The position numbers and the translations under genes are program-made. A stretch of DNA of 64,000 nt, from positions 652,836 to 716,835 of the forward strand of contig NZ_FMCQ01000003.1 in assembly GCF_900091605.1 (NCBI RefSeq). Reading direction: 5' to 3'. Shown here piece after piece: positions 31,729-40,945 of this stretch (positions are counted from its first letter, which is position 1; every line of letters starts with the position of its first letter). The notes below the pieces were generated by a model, which searched no databases, was not told the DNA's origin, and saw nothing but the letters and a program-made list of their open reading frames with translations. Source of the DNA: Micromonospora tulbaghiae (lineage in GTDB: Bacteria > Actinomycetota > Actinomycetes > Mycobacteriales > Micromonosporaceae).

Positions 31729-32415
31729 TCAGCGGGCCGCGACGAACACCCGGGAGGCCACCTCGCGGGGCAGGCGGACCCGGTCGCCGGAGCGGTCGAT
31801 GAAGACGGCGTCGCGTTCCTGCGCCACCGTCACGGTCGCGCCCGGGTCGACGCCGGCGGCGTGCAACTGCCGGAGCACGTCCGAGTCGGTCTGCACGCTC
31901 TCGCAGATCCGCCGCACCACGACCGGGCCGGACAGGCCGGGGAAGGCCAGGTTGCGCTCGCCCTCGACGGCGTCGGCAGGCAGCTGGCCCGGGTCGCCCA
32001 GCTCCGCCAGGCCGGGAATCGGGTTGCCGTACGGCGAGCGGGTCGGGCGGTTGAGCAGGTCGAAGACCCGCTTCTCCACCGCGTCGCTCATCACGTGCTC
32101 CCACCGGCAGGCCTCTTCGTGGGCCTCCTCGTAGGGCATCCCGATCACGTTCACCAGCAGCAACTCGGCCAGCCGGTGCTTGCGCATCACCGACACGGCG
32201 GTGTTGCGGCCCTGCGGCGTGAGAGTCAGGTGCCGGTCGCCCTCGACGGTGAGCAGGCCGTCACGCTCCATGCGGGCGACGGTCTGGCTGACGGTCGGAC
32301 CACTCTGCTTCAGCCGCTCGGCGATGCGGGCACGAAGCGGCGGCACCCCCTCCTCCTCGAGTTCGAGGATGGTGCGCAGGTACATCTCGGTGGTGTCAAC
32401 AAGGTCGTGCTTCAC
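31729..32415 (-). CDS. ideR: Iron-dependent repressor IdeR/DtxR
   Basis: IdeR binds Fe(II) and represses iron-uptake genes. The 228-residue protein closely follows mycobacterial IdeR: an N-terminal winged helix (LVDTTEMYLRTI, RIAERLKQSGPTVSQTVARMERDGLL), a dimerisation and metal-binding domain with the Cys ligand in EACRWEHVMSD and NPTTSPFGNP-like RPTRSPYGNPIPG, and a C-terminal SH3-like domain. The GTG start at 32415 has AGGAGG 8 bases upstream. It is divergent from a sulfurtransferase gene. Confidence 0.93.
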   Translation of the reverse strand: MKHDLVDTTEMYLRTILELEEEGVPPLRARIAERLKQSGPTVSQTVARMERDGLLTVEGDRHLTLTPQGRNTAVSVMRKHRLAELLLVNVIGMPYEEAHEEACRWEHVMSDAVEKRVFDLLNRPTRSPYGNPIPGLAELGDPGQLPADAVEGERNLAFPGLSGPVVVRRICESVQTDSDVLRQLHAAGVDPGATVTVAQERDAVFIDRSGDRVRLPREVASRVFVAAR

Positions 32416-32512
32416 GTCTGCGGCCTCCTGGGCTCCGATGGTACCCGCTCCCACCGACCATCGACGCCGGCGAAGCCGGAGGTGGCGGGCCGAATGGTGT
32501 TGACTGGGCCGC

Positions 32513-33370
32513 ATGCCCGTCACCGCAGACCTGCTGGTCGAGCCCGACCGGCTCGCCGCCGAACTCGATCACGCCGACCCGCCGACGCTGCTCGACGTCC
32601 GCTGGCGGCTGACCGGCCCGCCCGGGCGCGACGACTACGCCGCCGGCCACCTGCCGGGCGCCGTCTTCGTCGACCTGGACACCGAGCTGTGCGGGCGGCC
32701 CGGCGCCGCCGGGCGGCACCCGCTTCCGGACCCGGCGGCGTTGCAGGCCGCGCTGCGGGCCGCGGGCGTCCGCGCCGGTCATCCCGTTGTGGTGTACGAC
32801 GGCGGCGACGGCATGTCCGCCGCCCGCGCCTGGTGGACGCTGCGCTGGGCGGGGCACCGCCAGGTGCGGGTGCTGCACGGTGGCTTTCCGTCCTGGACGG
32901 CCGCCGGTCTGCCGGTCGACACGAGCGTGCCCGCCCCGGCGCCGGGCGACGTGACAGTGGCGCCCGGCGCGTTGCCGGTGCTGGACGCCGCCGCTGCCGC
33001 CCGGCTCGCCGCCGCCGAGCCCGGCGTGCTGATCGACGTACGGGCCGCGCCGCGCTACCGGGGCGAGCACGAGCCGGTCGACCCGGTCGCCGGGCACGTG
33101 CCGGGCGCGGTCAACCTGCCCGCCCCGGAGTACGTCACGCAGGGCCGGTTCCCCGGCGCCGAGGCGCTCCGGGAGCGGTTCGGCGCCGCCGGGGTGGACG
33201 CGGACGCGCCGGTCGGCGCGTACTGCGGCTCCGGGGTGACCGCCGCCCAGGCGGTGCTCGCGTTGCACCTGGCCGGTCGTCCGGACGCCGCGTTGTACGT
33301 CGGCTCGTGGAGCGAGTGGGTGGCCGACCCGGACCGTCCGGTCGCGACCGGCGGCCCGTCCGGCCGGTGA
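32513..33370 (+). CDS. Sulfurtransferase (rhodanese/3-mercaptopyruvate type)
   Basis: The 285-residue protein has two rhodanese domains. The first is inactive in appearance, and the second carries the catalytic Cys in AYCGSGVTA (about residue 238). The family transfers sulfur from thiosulfate or 3-mercaptopyruvate to cyanide or thiol acceptors; the CGSGV loop is nearer to mercaptopyruvate sulfurtransferases. It begins 97 bases from ideR on the opposite strand and is followed closely by acuC. Confidence 0.88.
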   Translation: MPVTADLLVEPDRLAAELDHADPPTLLDVRWRLTGPPGRDDYAAGHLPGAVFVDLDTELCGRPGAAGRHPLPDPAALQAALRAAGVRAGHPVVVYDGGDGMSAARAWWTLRWAGHRQVRVLHGGFPSWTAAGLPVDTSVPAPAPGDVTVAPGALPVLDAAAAARLAAAEPGVLIDVRAAPRYRGEHEPVDPVAGHVPGAVNLPAPEYVTQGRFPGAEALRERFGAAGVDADAPVGAYCGSGVTAAQAVLALHLAGRPDAALYVGSWSEWVADPDRPVATGGPSGR

Positions 33371-33417
33371 GCGCACGACTGGTGGGCGCGTCCCGGCCCA
33401 CGTGCGACGATGGCCGC

Positions 33418-34599
33418 ATGGCCGACGACACGGTGGTGGTGTGGGACGAGGGTCTCCTCGCCTACGACATGGGCGACCATCCCCTCGACCCGGTCCGGGT
33501 CGAGCTGACCATGGCGCTCGCCCGCGAGCTGGGTGTGCTGGACCGGCCCGGCGTGCGGCTGGTCAAGCCCGAGCCGGCCGACGACGCGCTGCTCACCCGC
33601 GTACACGATCCGGCCTACCTGGACGCGGTCCGGTCCGCGCCGCGCGACCCGCTGTTCGCCGGCTTCGGTCTGGGCACGTCGGACAATCCGGTCTTCGACG
33701 GGATGCACGAGGCGAGCGCGCTGATCGCCGGCGCCACGACGGCCGCCGCCGAGGCGGTGTGGCGCGGCGACGCCCGGCGCGCGGTGAGCGTGGCCGGCGG
33801 GCTGCACCACGCGATGCCCGCCCGGGCCGCCGGGTTCTGCGTCTACAACGACCCGGCCGTGGCCATCGCGCGGCTGCTCGACCTCGGCGCGGAGCGGATC
33901 GCGTACGTGGACGTGGACGTGCACCACGGCGACGGCGTGCAGGAGATCTTCTACCGCGACCCGCGGGTGCTCACGATCAGCCTGCACGAGACGCCGCTCG
34001 CGCTGTTCCCCGGCACCGGGTTCCCGGACGAGACCGGCGGCCCGGGCGCGGAGGGCACCGCCGTCAACGTGCCGCTGCCGCCGGGGGTGGGCGACGCCGG
34101 CTGGCAGCGGGCGTTCCACGCGATCGTGCCGTCGGTGCTGCGCGCGTTCCGGCCGCAGGTGCTGGTCACCCAGTGCGGCGCCGACGGGCACCGCAAGGAC
34201 CCGCTGGCCGACCTGCACCTGTCCGTGGACGGGCAGCGGGCCACCTACCGCACGCTGCGGGCGCTCGCCGACGAGCTGTGCGACGGCCGCTGGGTCGCCA
34301 CCGGCGGCGGCGGGTACGCGCTGGTCGAGGTGGTGCCCCGGGCCTGGACGCACCTGCTCGCGATCGCCACCGGCGAGCCGGTCGACCCGGCCACGCTGAC
34401 CCCGCCCGGCTGGCGGGAGCTGGCCGCGCGGCGGCGACCCGGGCACGAGGTGCCGTTGCGGATGACCGACGACGTGGATCCGTCGTACCAGCCGTGGCAG
34501 CCCAGCGGCGAGCCGAACGCGGTGGACCGGGCCGTCGCGGCCACCCGCAAGGCCGTCTTCCCGCTGCTCGGGCTCGATCCGCACGACCCGCGCGACTGA
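33418..34599 (+). CDS. acuC: AcuC-type protein lysine deacetylase
   Basis: This zinc-dependent class I/II HDAC-family enzyme removes acetyl groups from lysines, classically of acetyl-CoA synthetase. The 393-residue protein has His130-His131 (GLHHAMP), zinc ligands Asp167 and His169 in VDVDVHHGDGVQ, the third zinc ligand Asp in QCGADGH, and the Tyr in GGGGYAL. The downstream gene 25 bases away encodes a Pat-type lysine acetyltransferase, so the pair forms an on/off switch. The ATG at 33418 has no clear ribosome site and may be leaderless. Confidence 0.9.
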   Translation: MADDTVVVWDEGLLAYDMGDHPLDPVRVELTMALARELGVLDRPGVRLVKPEPADDALLTRVHDPAYLDAVRSAPRDPLFAGFGLGTSDNPVFDGMHEASALIAGATTAAAEAVWRGDARRAVSVAGGLHHAMPARAAGFCVYNDPAVAIARLLDLGAERIAYVDVDVHHGDGVQEIFYRDPRVLTISLHETPLALFPGTGFPDETGGPGAEGTAVNVPLPPGVGDAGWQRAFHAIVPSVLRAFRPQVLVTQCGADGHRKDPLADLHLSVDGQRATYRTLRALADELCDGRWVATGGGGYALVEVVPRAWTHLLAIATGEPVDPATLTPPGWRELAARRRPGHEVPLRMTDDVDPSYQPWQPSGEPNAVDRAVAATRKAVFPLLGLDPHDPRD

Positions 34600-34624
34600 G
34601 CCGGCGGCAGGGGAGGACCGACCG

Positions 34625-37180
34625 GTGACCACCGTCGAACAACCGCTGGACGTGCTGCTCAGCGACGGCACGACCGTCCAGCTGCGACAGATCCGTCCGG
34701 AGGACGCGCCCGAGATCGTGGCCATGCACGGCCGTTTCTCGGAGCGCACCCGATACCTGCGGTACTTCTCGCCGTACCCGCGTATCCCGGAACGCGACCT
34801 GAAGCGTTTCGTCAACGTCGACCACCGCGACCGGGAGGCGTTCGTGGTGCTGGCCGGCGAGCAGATCGTCGCGGTCGGCCGGTACGAGCGCCTCGGCCCC
34901 GCCTCACCGGAGGCCGAGGTGGCGTTCGTGGTCGAGGACGCCTACCAGGGCCGGGGCATCGGCTCGGTGCTGCTGGAGCACCTGGCCGACGCGGCCGGAC
35001 GCAACGGCATCGTGCACTTCGTCGCCGAGGTGCTGCCCGCGAACGGCACCATGCTGCGCGTCTTCGCCGACTTCGGCTACCAGGTCCAGCGCCAGTACGC
35101 CGACGGCGTGGTGCACCTGAGCTTCCCGATCGCGCCCACCGAGGCGACGCTTGCGGTGCAGCGCGGCCGGGAGCACCGCACCGAGGCCCGGTCGATCGCC
35201 CGGCTGCTCGCGCCGCGCGGCATCGCCGTTTACGGCGCCAGCACCACCGGCCAGGGCGTCGGCGCGGCGTTGCTCGGGCACCTGCGCGACGGCGGCTTCG
35301 CCGGGGCGATCGTGCCGGTGCACCCGAGCGCGTCGACGGTGGCGGGGCTGTCCGCGTACCCGTCGGCGGCCGACGCCGGGCAGGACGTCGACCTGGCGGT
35401 GGTGGCGGTCCCGCCGGACTCGGTGACCGACGTGGTCCGGGACGCGGCCCGCGCGGGCGCGCACGGCCTGGTGGTGATCTCGGCCGGGTTCGCCGAGTCC
35501 GGCCCGGCCGGCGCGGCGGCGCAGCGCGCGCTGGTCCGCGCCGCGCACCTGGCCGGCATGCGGGTGGTCGGCCCGAACTGCCTCGGCGTGGCCAACACCG
35601 ACCCGGCGGTACGCCTCAACGCCACGCTCGCGCCGGTGCTGCCCGCGGCGGGGCGGGTCGGCGTGTTCAGCCAGTCCGGCGCCTTCGGGGTGGCGCTGCT
35701 GGCCGAGGCGTCCCGGCGCGGGCTCGGCCTGTCCAGCTTCGTCTCGGCCGGCAACCGCGCCGACGTGTCCGGCAACGACCTGTTGCAGTACTGGCAGGAC
35801 GATCCGGCGACCGACGTCATTACGCTCTACCTGGAGACGTTCGGCAACCCGCGCAAGTTCGCCCGGCTGGCCCGGCGCATCGGCCGCAGCAAGCCGGTGG
35901 TGGCGCTCGCCTCGCTGGCCCGGCCGCCGGGGGTGGGGGAGGCGCCCGCGCTGGACGCGGCCGCGGTGAGCGCGTTGTTCGCCCAGTCCGGGGTGATCCG
36001 GGTGGACACCGTGTCCGAGTTGCTCGACGTGGGTGTGCTGCTGGCCCACCAGCCGCTGCCGGCCGGGCGGCGGGTGGCGGTGGTGGGCAACTCGTCGGCG
36101 CTGACCGGGCTGGCCGCTACCGCCTGCGCCGCCCAGGGACTGGCCGTTGCCGACGGCTACCCGCAGGACGTCGGGCCGAGCGCCGGGGCCGCCGCGTACG
36201 CCGCCGCGCTCGGCGAGGCGGTCGCCGACGAGCGGGTGGACGCCGTGGTGGCCGTGTTCGCTCCGCCGTTGCCGGGCCAGCTCGCCGATCCGGTGGCCGA
36301 CTTCGCGGCGGCGCTGCCCGACGCGCGGGTCACCGGTAAGCCGGTGGTGGCGACGTTCCTGGCCGGGCTGGTGCCGGCCGGGGTGCCGGCGTACCCGAGC
36401 GTGGAGGAGGCGGTGCGCGCGCTGGGCCGGGTGACCGCGTACGCGGACTGGCTCCGCCGGCCGGCCGGTGTGCTGCCGGAACTGGCCGACGTGGACCGGG
36501 CGGCGGGGCACGCCGCGCTGCGGCCCGACGGCGCCGACTCGGCGGCGTTGCTGCGCGCGTACGGGATCGACGTGGTGGACTCGGTGCCGGCCCGCTCGGC
36601 CGAGGAAGCGGCGGCGGTGGGGGAGCGGCTCGGCTGGCCGGTGGCGCTCAAGGCCGCCGCCCCCGGGCTGCGGCACCGCCTCGACCTGGGCGCGGTACGC
36701 CTCGACCTGGCCGACGCCGCCGCGCTGCGCCGCGCGTACGCCGAGATGGCGCCGGTGTTCGGCGCGGAGGTGCTGGTCCAGCCGATGGTCGCGCCGGGCG
36801 TGGCGTGCGTGGTGGAGCTGGTGGAGGATCCGGCGTTCGGGCCGGTGGTCGGGTTCGGGCTGGGTGGCGTGGCGACCGAGCTGCTCGGCGACCGGGCCTG
36901 GCGGGCGGTCCCGCTCACCGACCGGGACGCCGCCGAGCTGGTCGACGAGCCCCGCGCGGCGCCGCTGCTGCACGGGCACCGGGGCGCCGCACCGGTGGAC
37001 CGGGCGGCCCTGGTCGACCTGCTGGTGCGGGTCGGCCGACTCGCCGACGAGCAGCCGCGGGTGCGGTCGCTCACGCTCAACCCGGTGCTGGCCCGGCCGG
37101 ACGGCATCTCGGTGCTGCACGCCACGGTTCGCACCGGTGCCGAGGCCGCCCGCCCGGACACCGGCCCGCGAAGGTTGTAG
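34625..37180 (+). CDS. Pat-type protein lysine acetyltransferase (GNAT plus degenerate NDP-forming acyl-CoA synthetase)
   Basis: The 851-residue protein has an N-terminal GNAT domain (about 15-165; acetyl-CoA loop QGRGIGS), then CoA-binding (about 195-320), succinyl-CoA ligase-like (about 325-600) and ATP-grasp (about 625-850) domains of an NDP-forming acyl-CoA synthetase. The GNAT-first order is that of the Streptomyces lividans Pat, opposite to enterobacterial Pat. The place where active synthetases have SHTGA with the phospho-His reads GEAPALDAAA (near residues 432-445), so ligase activity is probably lost and the large part may sense acyl-CoA. The GTG start has GGGGAGG 8 bases upstream. 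It is 25 bases from acuC. Confidence 0.9.
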   Translation: MTTVEQPLDVLLSDGTTVQLRQIRPEDAPEIVAMHGRFSERTRYLRYFSPYPRIPERDLKRFVNVDHRDREAFVVLAGEQIVAVGRYERLGPASPEAEVAFVVEDAYQGRGIGSVLLEHLADAAGRNGIVHFVAEVLPANGTMLRVFADFGYQVQRQYADGVVHLSFPIAPTEATLAVQRGREHRTEARSIARLLAPRGIAVYGASTTGQGVGAALLGHLRDGGFAGAIVPVHPSASTVAGLSAYPSAADAGQDVDLAVVAVPPDSVTDVVRDAARAGAHGLVVISAGFAESGPAGAAAQRALVRAAHLAGMRVVGPNCLGVANTDPAVRLNATLAPVLPAAGRVGVFSQSGAFGVALLAEASRRGLGLSSFVSAGNRADVSGNDLLQYWQDDPATDVITLYLETFGNPRKFARLARRIGRSKPVVALASLARPPGVGEAPALDAAAVSALFAQSGVIRVDTVSELLDVGVLLAHQPLPAGRRVAVVGNSSALTGLAATACAAQGLAVADGYPQDVGPSAGAAAYAAALGEAVADERVDAVVAVFAPPLPGQLADPVADFAAALPDARVTGKPVVATFLAGLVPAGVPAYPSVEEAVRALGRVTAYADWLRRPAGVLPELADVDRAAGHAALRPDGADSAALLRAYGIDVVDSVPARSAEEAAAVGERLGWPVALKAAAPGLRHRLDLGAVRLDLADAAALRRAYAEMAPVFGAEVLVQPMVAPGVACVVELVEDPAFGPVVGFGLGGVATELLGDRAWRAVPLTDRDAAELVDEPRAAPLLHGHRGAAPVDRAALVDLLVRVGRLADEQPRVRSLTLNPVLARPDGISVLHATVRTGAEAARPDTGPRRL

Positions 37181-37183
37181 ACC

Positions 37184-37591
37184 TCAGCCGCGCTCGGAGA
37201 TCTGCTGCACCGCCCACTCGTTGCCGTCCGGGTCGCGGAAGAAGACGAAGCCGACGTTGTCCAGCGGGTGCGGCACCGGGCGCGGGTTCTGGCCCATCAC
37301 CTGGATCTCGCTCACCTCGACGCCCCGCTCGACCAGTTCGGCGTGCGCCCGCTCCAGGTCGGGCACGACGAGTTGCAGGCCCTTGAGGGAGCCCGGCGGC
37401 ATCTCCGGTACGACGCCCCGGCCGAGGACGATCGAGCACCGGGAGCCCGGGGGAGTCAGTTGGACGATCCGCCCCGCGCCGCCCAGATCCGTGTCGTGGT
37501 CGAGGGCGAAGCCGAGCCGCTGCGCGTAGAACTCCTTGGCCCGGTCCAGGTCGGAGACCGGTACGACCACCACTTCCAGCGTCCAGTTCAC
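37184..37591 (-). CDS. VOC (glyoxalase/dioxygenase) superfamily protein
   Basis: The 135-residue protein has the vicinal-oxygen-chelate fold of two beta-alpha-beta-beta-beta units: VVVPVSDLDRAKEFYAQRLGF at the N-terminus and FFRDPDGNEWAVQQ near the C-terminus. The metal-binding residues typical of glyoxalase I are only partly recognisable, so activity is unclear. The GTG start overlaps the SRPBCC stop in GTGA, making it the third gene of a coupled arsR operon. It ends close to the converging pat gene, with only 3 bases between stops. Confidence 0.88.
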   Translation of the reverse strand: MNWTLEVVVVPVSDLDRAKEFYAQRLGFALDHDTDLGGAGRIVQLTPPGSRCSIVLGRGVVPEMPPGSLKGLQLVVPDLERAHAELVERGVEVSEIQVMGQNPRPVPHPLDNVGFVFFRDPDGNEWAVQQISERG

Positions 37592-38079
37592 GTTGTCGCT
37601 CCTGTCGTCGAATCGGTGTGCAGCGCTGCCGCGAGCCGGTCGAACGCCTCGTTCAGGCCGCGGGTCATCGGATAGCGCAGGACCGTGTCGCGGCCCTGCG
37701 CGGTGGCGTACCGCAGGTGGGTGACGACCGTGGTCCGGTCCGCCGAACCGGTGAAGTCGTGACGCACCAGCGTCTCGCCCGGATAGGACTGGTCGTCGAA
37801 CAGCTCGGTGCAGACCAGCCGCGCGGGCGGGTCGACCTCCCGGTACGTGCCGCCCTGGGCCATCAGGTCGCCGTCCGGCCCTCGGGAGACGAACCGCCAG
37901 TGCCCGCCGACCCGCAGGTCCACCTCGCACTCGACCAGGTGCCAGCCCCGCGCGCCCCACCAGCGGACCAGCAGCTCGGGGCGGGTGAAGGCGGCGAACA
38001 CGAGACGGCGCGGGGCGGCGAAGTCGCGGCTGAGCCGGATCTCCCGGTCGCCGTGCAGCGTGACGGTCAGGCCGGTCAC
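37588..38079 (-). CDS. SRPBCC (AHSA1-like) domain protein
   Basis: The 163-residue protein has the START/AHSA1 fold: RDFAAPRRLVFAAFTRPELLVRWWG, then GGHWRFVSRGPDG and a final long helix (GLNEAFDRLAAAL). Such proteins have a ligand cavity and commonly pair with ArsR regulators, but the ligand is unknown. The GTG start overlaps the arsR stop by four bases, and its own stop overlaps the VOC start by four, so all three genes are translationally coupled. Confidence 0.88.
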   Translation of the reverse strand: MTGLTVTLHGDREIRLSRDFAAPRRLVFAAFTRPELLVRWWGARGWHLVECEVDLRVGGHWRFVSRGPDGDLMAQGGTYREVDPPARLVCTELFDDQSYPGETLVRHDFTGSADRTTVVTHLRYATAQGRDTVLRYPMTRGLNEAFDRLAAALHTDSTTGATT

Positions 38080-38411
38080 CGCTGCTCCCCGGCGGTCAGG
38101 TCGGCGAGCACCTCGTCCAGCCGCGCGTAGCTCTCCGCCCAGTAGCCCCGGTAGTCCGCCAGCCACGCGACGGCCTCCCGCAGCGGCCGGGCGTCGAGCC
38201 GGCAGGGGCGGCGCTGGGCGTCCCGGCCCCGGGTGACCAGGCCGGCGCGTTCGAGCACCTTCAGGTGCTTGGAGACGGCCGGCTGGCTCATCGCGAACGG
38301 CTCGGCCAGCTCGGTGACCGTCGCCTCACCGGCGGCCAGCCGGGTGAGGATGGCCCGCCGGGTGGGGTCGGCGAGCGCGGCGAAGGTGGCGTCGAGCAGA
38401 TCCGCGGACAC
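38076..38411 (-). CDS. ArsR-family transcriptional regulator
   Basis: The roughly 111-residue winged-helix regulator has ALADPTRRAILTRLAAGEATVTEL and MSQPAVSKHLKVLERAGLV. No metal-binding CxC motif is visible, as is usual for ArsR proteins paired with SRPBCC partners. The GTG start at 38411 is preferred because AGGAGG lies 8 bases upstream; the in-frame ATG at 38417 is only 2 bases from that site. It heads an arsR-SRPBCC-VOC operon, and the operator-like sequence at 38430-38451 suggests autoregulation. Confidence 0.88.
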   Translation of the reverse strand: MSADLLDATFAALADPTRRAILTRLAAGEATVTELAEPFAMSQPAVSKHLKVLERAGLVTRGRDAQRRPCRLDARPLREAVAWLADYRGYWAESYARLDEVLADLTAGEQR

Positions 38412-38429
38412 GTTCATAACCTCCTGGTT

Positions 38430-38451
38430 GTGTAACCATTCGGTTCTACAC
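38430..38451. promoter_or_regulatory. Candidate ArsR operator
   Basis: A 22-base palindrome-like site carries outer arms GTGTA and TACAC, with AACC-ATTC-GGTT between them. It is the only AT-rich symmetrical site in the short arsR upstream region and overlaps its promoter, which is the usual place for an autoregulatory operator. Confidence 0.5.
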
Positions 38452-38474
38452 GGCGGGAGCGCCCGGGTCAAGCG

Positions 38475-38507
38475 CGACAGGCCCCGGCGAACCGCCGGGG
38501 CCTGTCG
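38475..38507. terminator. Terminator of the group-2 sigma gene
   Basis: A perfect 15-base stem (38475-38489 with 38493-38507) with a 3-base loop follows the sigma gene stop by 14 bases. It also separates that gene from arsR. Confidence 0.88.
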
Positions 38508-38520
38508 GGGTAGAGGTGGA

Positions 38521-39507
<987 letters not shown>

Positions 39508-39727
39508 CTCTGTTCTCCCCGTGTCCGACGTGCCTACCGGTCCCGTGCCGCCCACGCGGTGGTGGCCGATGACAAACAGCTTGGCGGTCGGGGCGTGAGA
39601 CGGGAGTGAGGCGATCGGAGACCCGACAGGAATCCTCGCGGGAATCCGGCATCCGCTTGCCCGGCGCGGTTACCGTGCCACCGACCGGCCGTCGGAGCCG
39701 GCCCGGCACTGATGATCGGAGAACGTG

Positions 39728-40516
39728 GTGGTCTTCAAGCGGCTCATGCAGGCGATGGGTGTGGGCGGACCGTCGGTCGAGACGGTGCTGGCCAACCCGA
39801 ACTGTCGCCCGGGCGGCGTTCTGGAGGGCCGGATCCAGGTGGTCGGTGGCGACCACCCGGTGGACGTGAGCTACGTCGCACTCGGTCTGGTCACGCGGGT
39901 CGAGGTGGAGAGCTCCGATTCGGAGTACGACGTCAACCAGGAGTTCGGCCGGGCCCAGATGACCGGCCCGTTCCGGCTGGAGCCGGGGCAGCGTCACGAC
40001 GTGCCGTTCCGCTACCAGGTGCCGTGGGAGACGCCGCTGACCGACCTGTACGGCCAGCACCTGCACGGCATGACGATGGGTCTGCGTACCGAGCTGGAGG
40101 TGGCCCGGGCGATGGACAAGGGCGACCTGGACCCGGTCGCGGTGCACCCGCTGCCGGCCCACGAGCGGCTGCTGGAGGCACTGCTACGGCTGGGCTTCCG
40201 CTTCGCGCGCGCCGACGTCGAGCGTGGACACATCTACGGCCTGCACCAGCAGTTGCCCTTCTACCAGGAGATCGAGTTCTACCCGGCGCCGCAGTACGCG
40301 GGCGCGATGAACCAGCTGGAGGTCACCTTCGTGACCGATCCGCGTCAGATCCACGTGGTGCTGGAGCTGGACAAGCGGGGCGGCCTGTTCACCGAGGGCC
40401 GCGACGCGTTCGGCCGGTTCACAGTGGACCACGCGACGGCGGACCGCACGGACTGGGCCGCCCAGCTCGACGGCTGGCTGCGTCAGTCGCTGTCCCGCCG
40501 GGGGTTGTTCTTCTGA
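39728..40516 (+). CDS. Spo0M-family protein
   Basis: This 262-residue cytosolic protein belongs to the Spo0M (sporulation control) family, an arrestin-like fold of two beta-sandwich domains. Recognisable segments are VETVLANPNCRPGG, the HPVDVSYV region and FRLEPGQRHDVPFRYQVPWETPLT. In Bacillus the protein affects sporulation and cytoskeletal interactions; here it may act in cell differentiation, but that is inferred. The GTG at 39728 is 6 bases after GGAG, better than the GTG at 39725. It converges with dtd, the two stops being 6 bases apart. Confidence 0.88.
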   Translation: MVFKRLMQAMGVGGPSVETVLANPNCRPGGVLEGRIQVVGGDHPVDVSYVALGLVTRVEVESSDSEYDVNQEFGRAQMTGPFRLEPGQRHDVPFRYQVPWETPLTDLYGQHLHGMTMGLRTELEVARAMDKGDLDPVAVHPLPAHERLLEALLRLGFRFARADVERGHIYGLHQQLPFYQEIEFYPAPQYAGAMNQLEVTFVTDPRQIHVVLELDKRGGLFTEGRDAFGRFTVDHATADRTDWAAQLDGWLRQSLSRRGLFF

Positions 40517-40522
40517 TCCTCT

Positions 40523-40945
40523 TCAGAGGTCCAGCACGAGGGTCCGGGGACCGACGTTGACGCTCTCCACCAGCATGTGGGCGCGGAAACGGCCGGTCTC
40601 CACCTTCGCGCCCCGGGCGCGCAGCTGTTCGACCACGGCGTCCACCAGGGGCTCGGCCACCTCGGCCGGCGCGGCGGCGGTCCAGCTCGGCCGCCGGCCC
40701 TTGCGGGCGTCGCCGTAGAGCGTGAACTGGCTGACCACGAGCAGCGGCGCCCCGACGTCGGCGGCGCTGCGCTCGTCGTCGAGGATCCGCAGCTCGTGCA
40801 GCTTGCGGGCCATGGTGGCGGCCACCTGCGGGGTGTCGGTGTGGGTGACGCCGAGCAGCACCAGCAGCCCGTCGGCGATCTCACCGGTCACCTCGTCGTC
40901 GACTGTCACCCGGGCCCGGCCGACGGTCTGCACCACCGCCCGCAT
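40523..40945 (-). CDS. dtd: D-aminoacyl-tRNA deacylase
   Basis: Dtd removes D-amino acids and mischarged glycine from tRNA. The 140-residue protein has the hallmark SQFTLYGD motif (about residues 79-86) and the C-terminal [11 protein letters not shown] carrying the Gly-cisPro motif. The ATG start overlaps the upstream methyltransferase stop by one base (TGATG), so the two are coupled. The gene ends close to the converging Spo0M gene. Confidence 0.93.
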   Translation of the reverse strand: MRAVVQTVGRARVTVDDEVTGEIADGLLVLLGVTHTDTPQVAATMARKLHELRILDDERSAADVGAPLLVVSQFTLYGDARKGRRPSWTAAAPAEVAEPLVDAVVEQLRARGAKVETGRFRAHMLVESVNVGPRTLVLDL

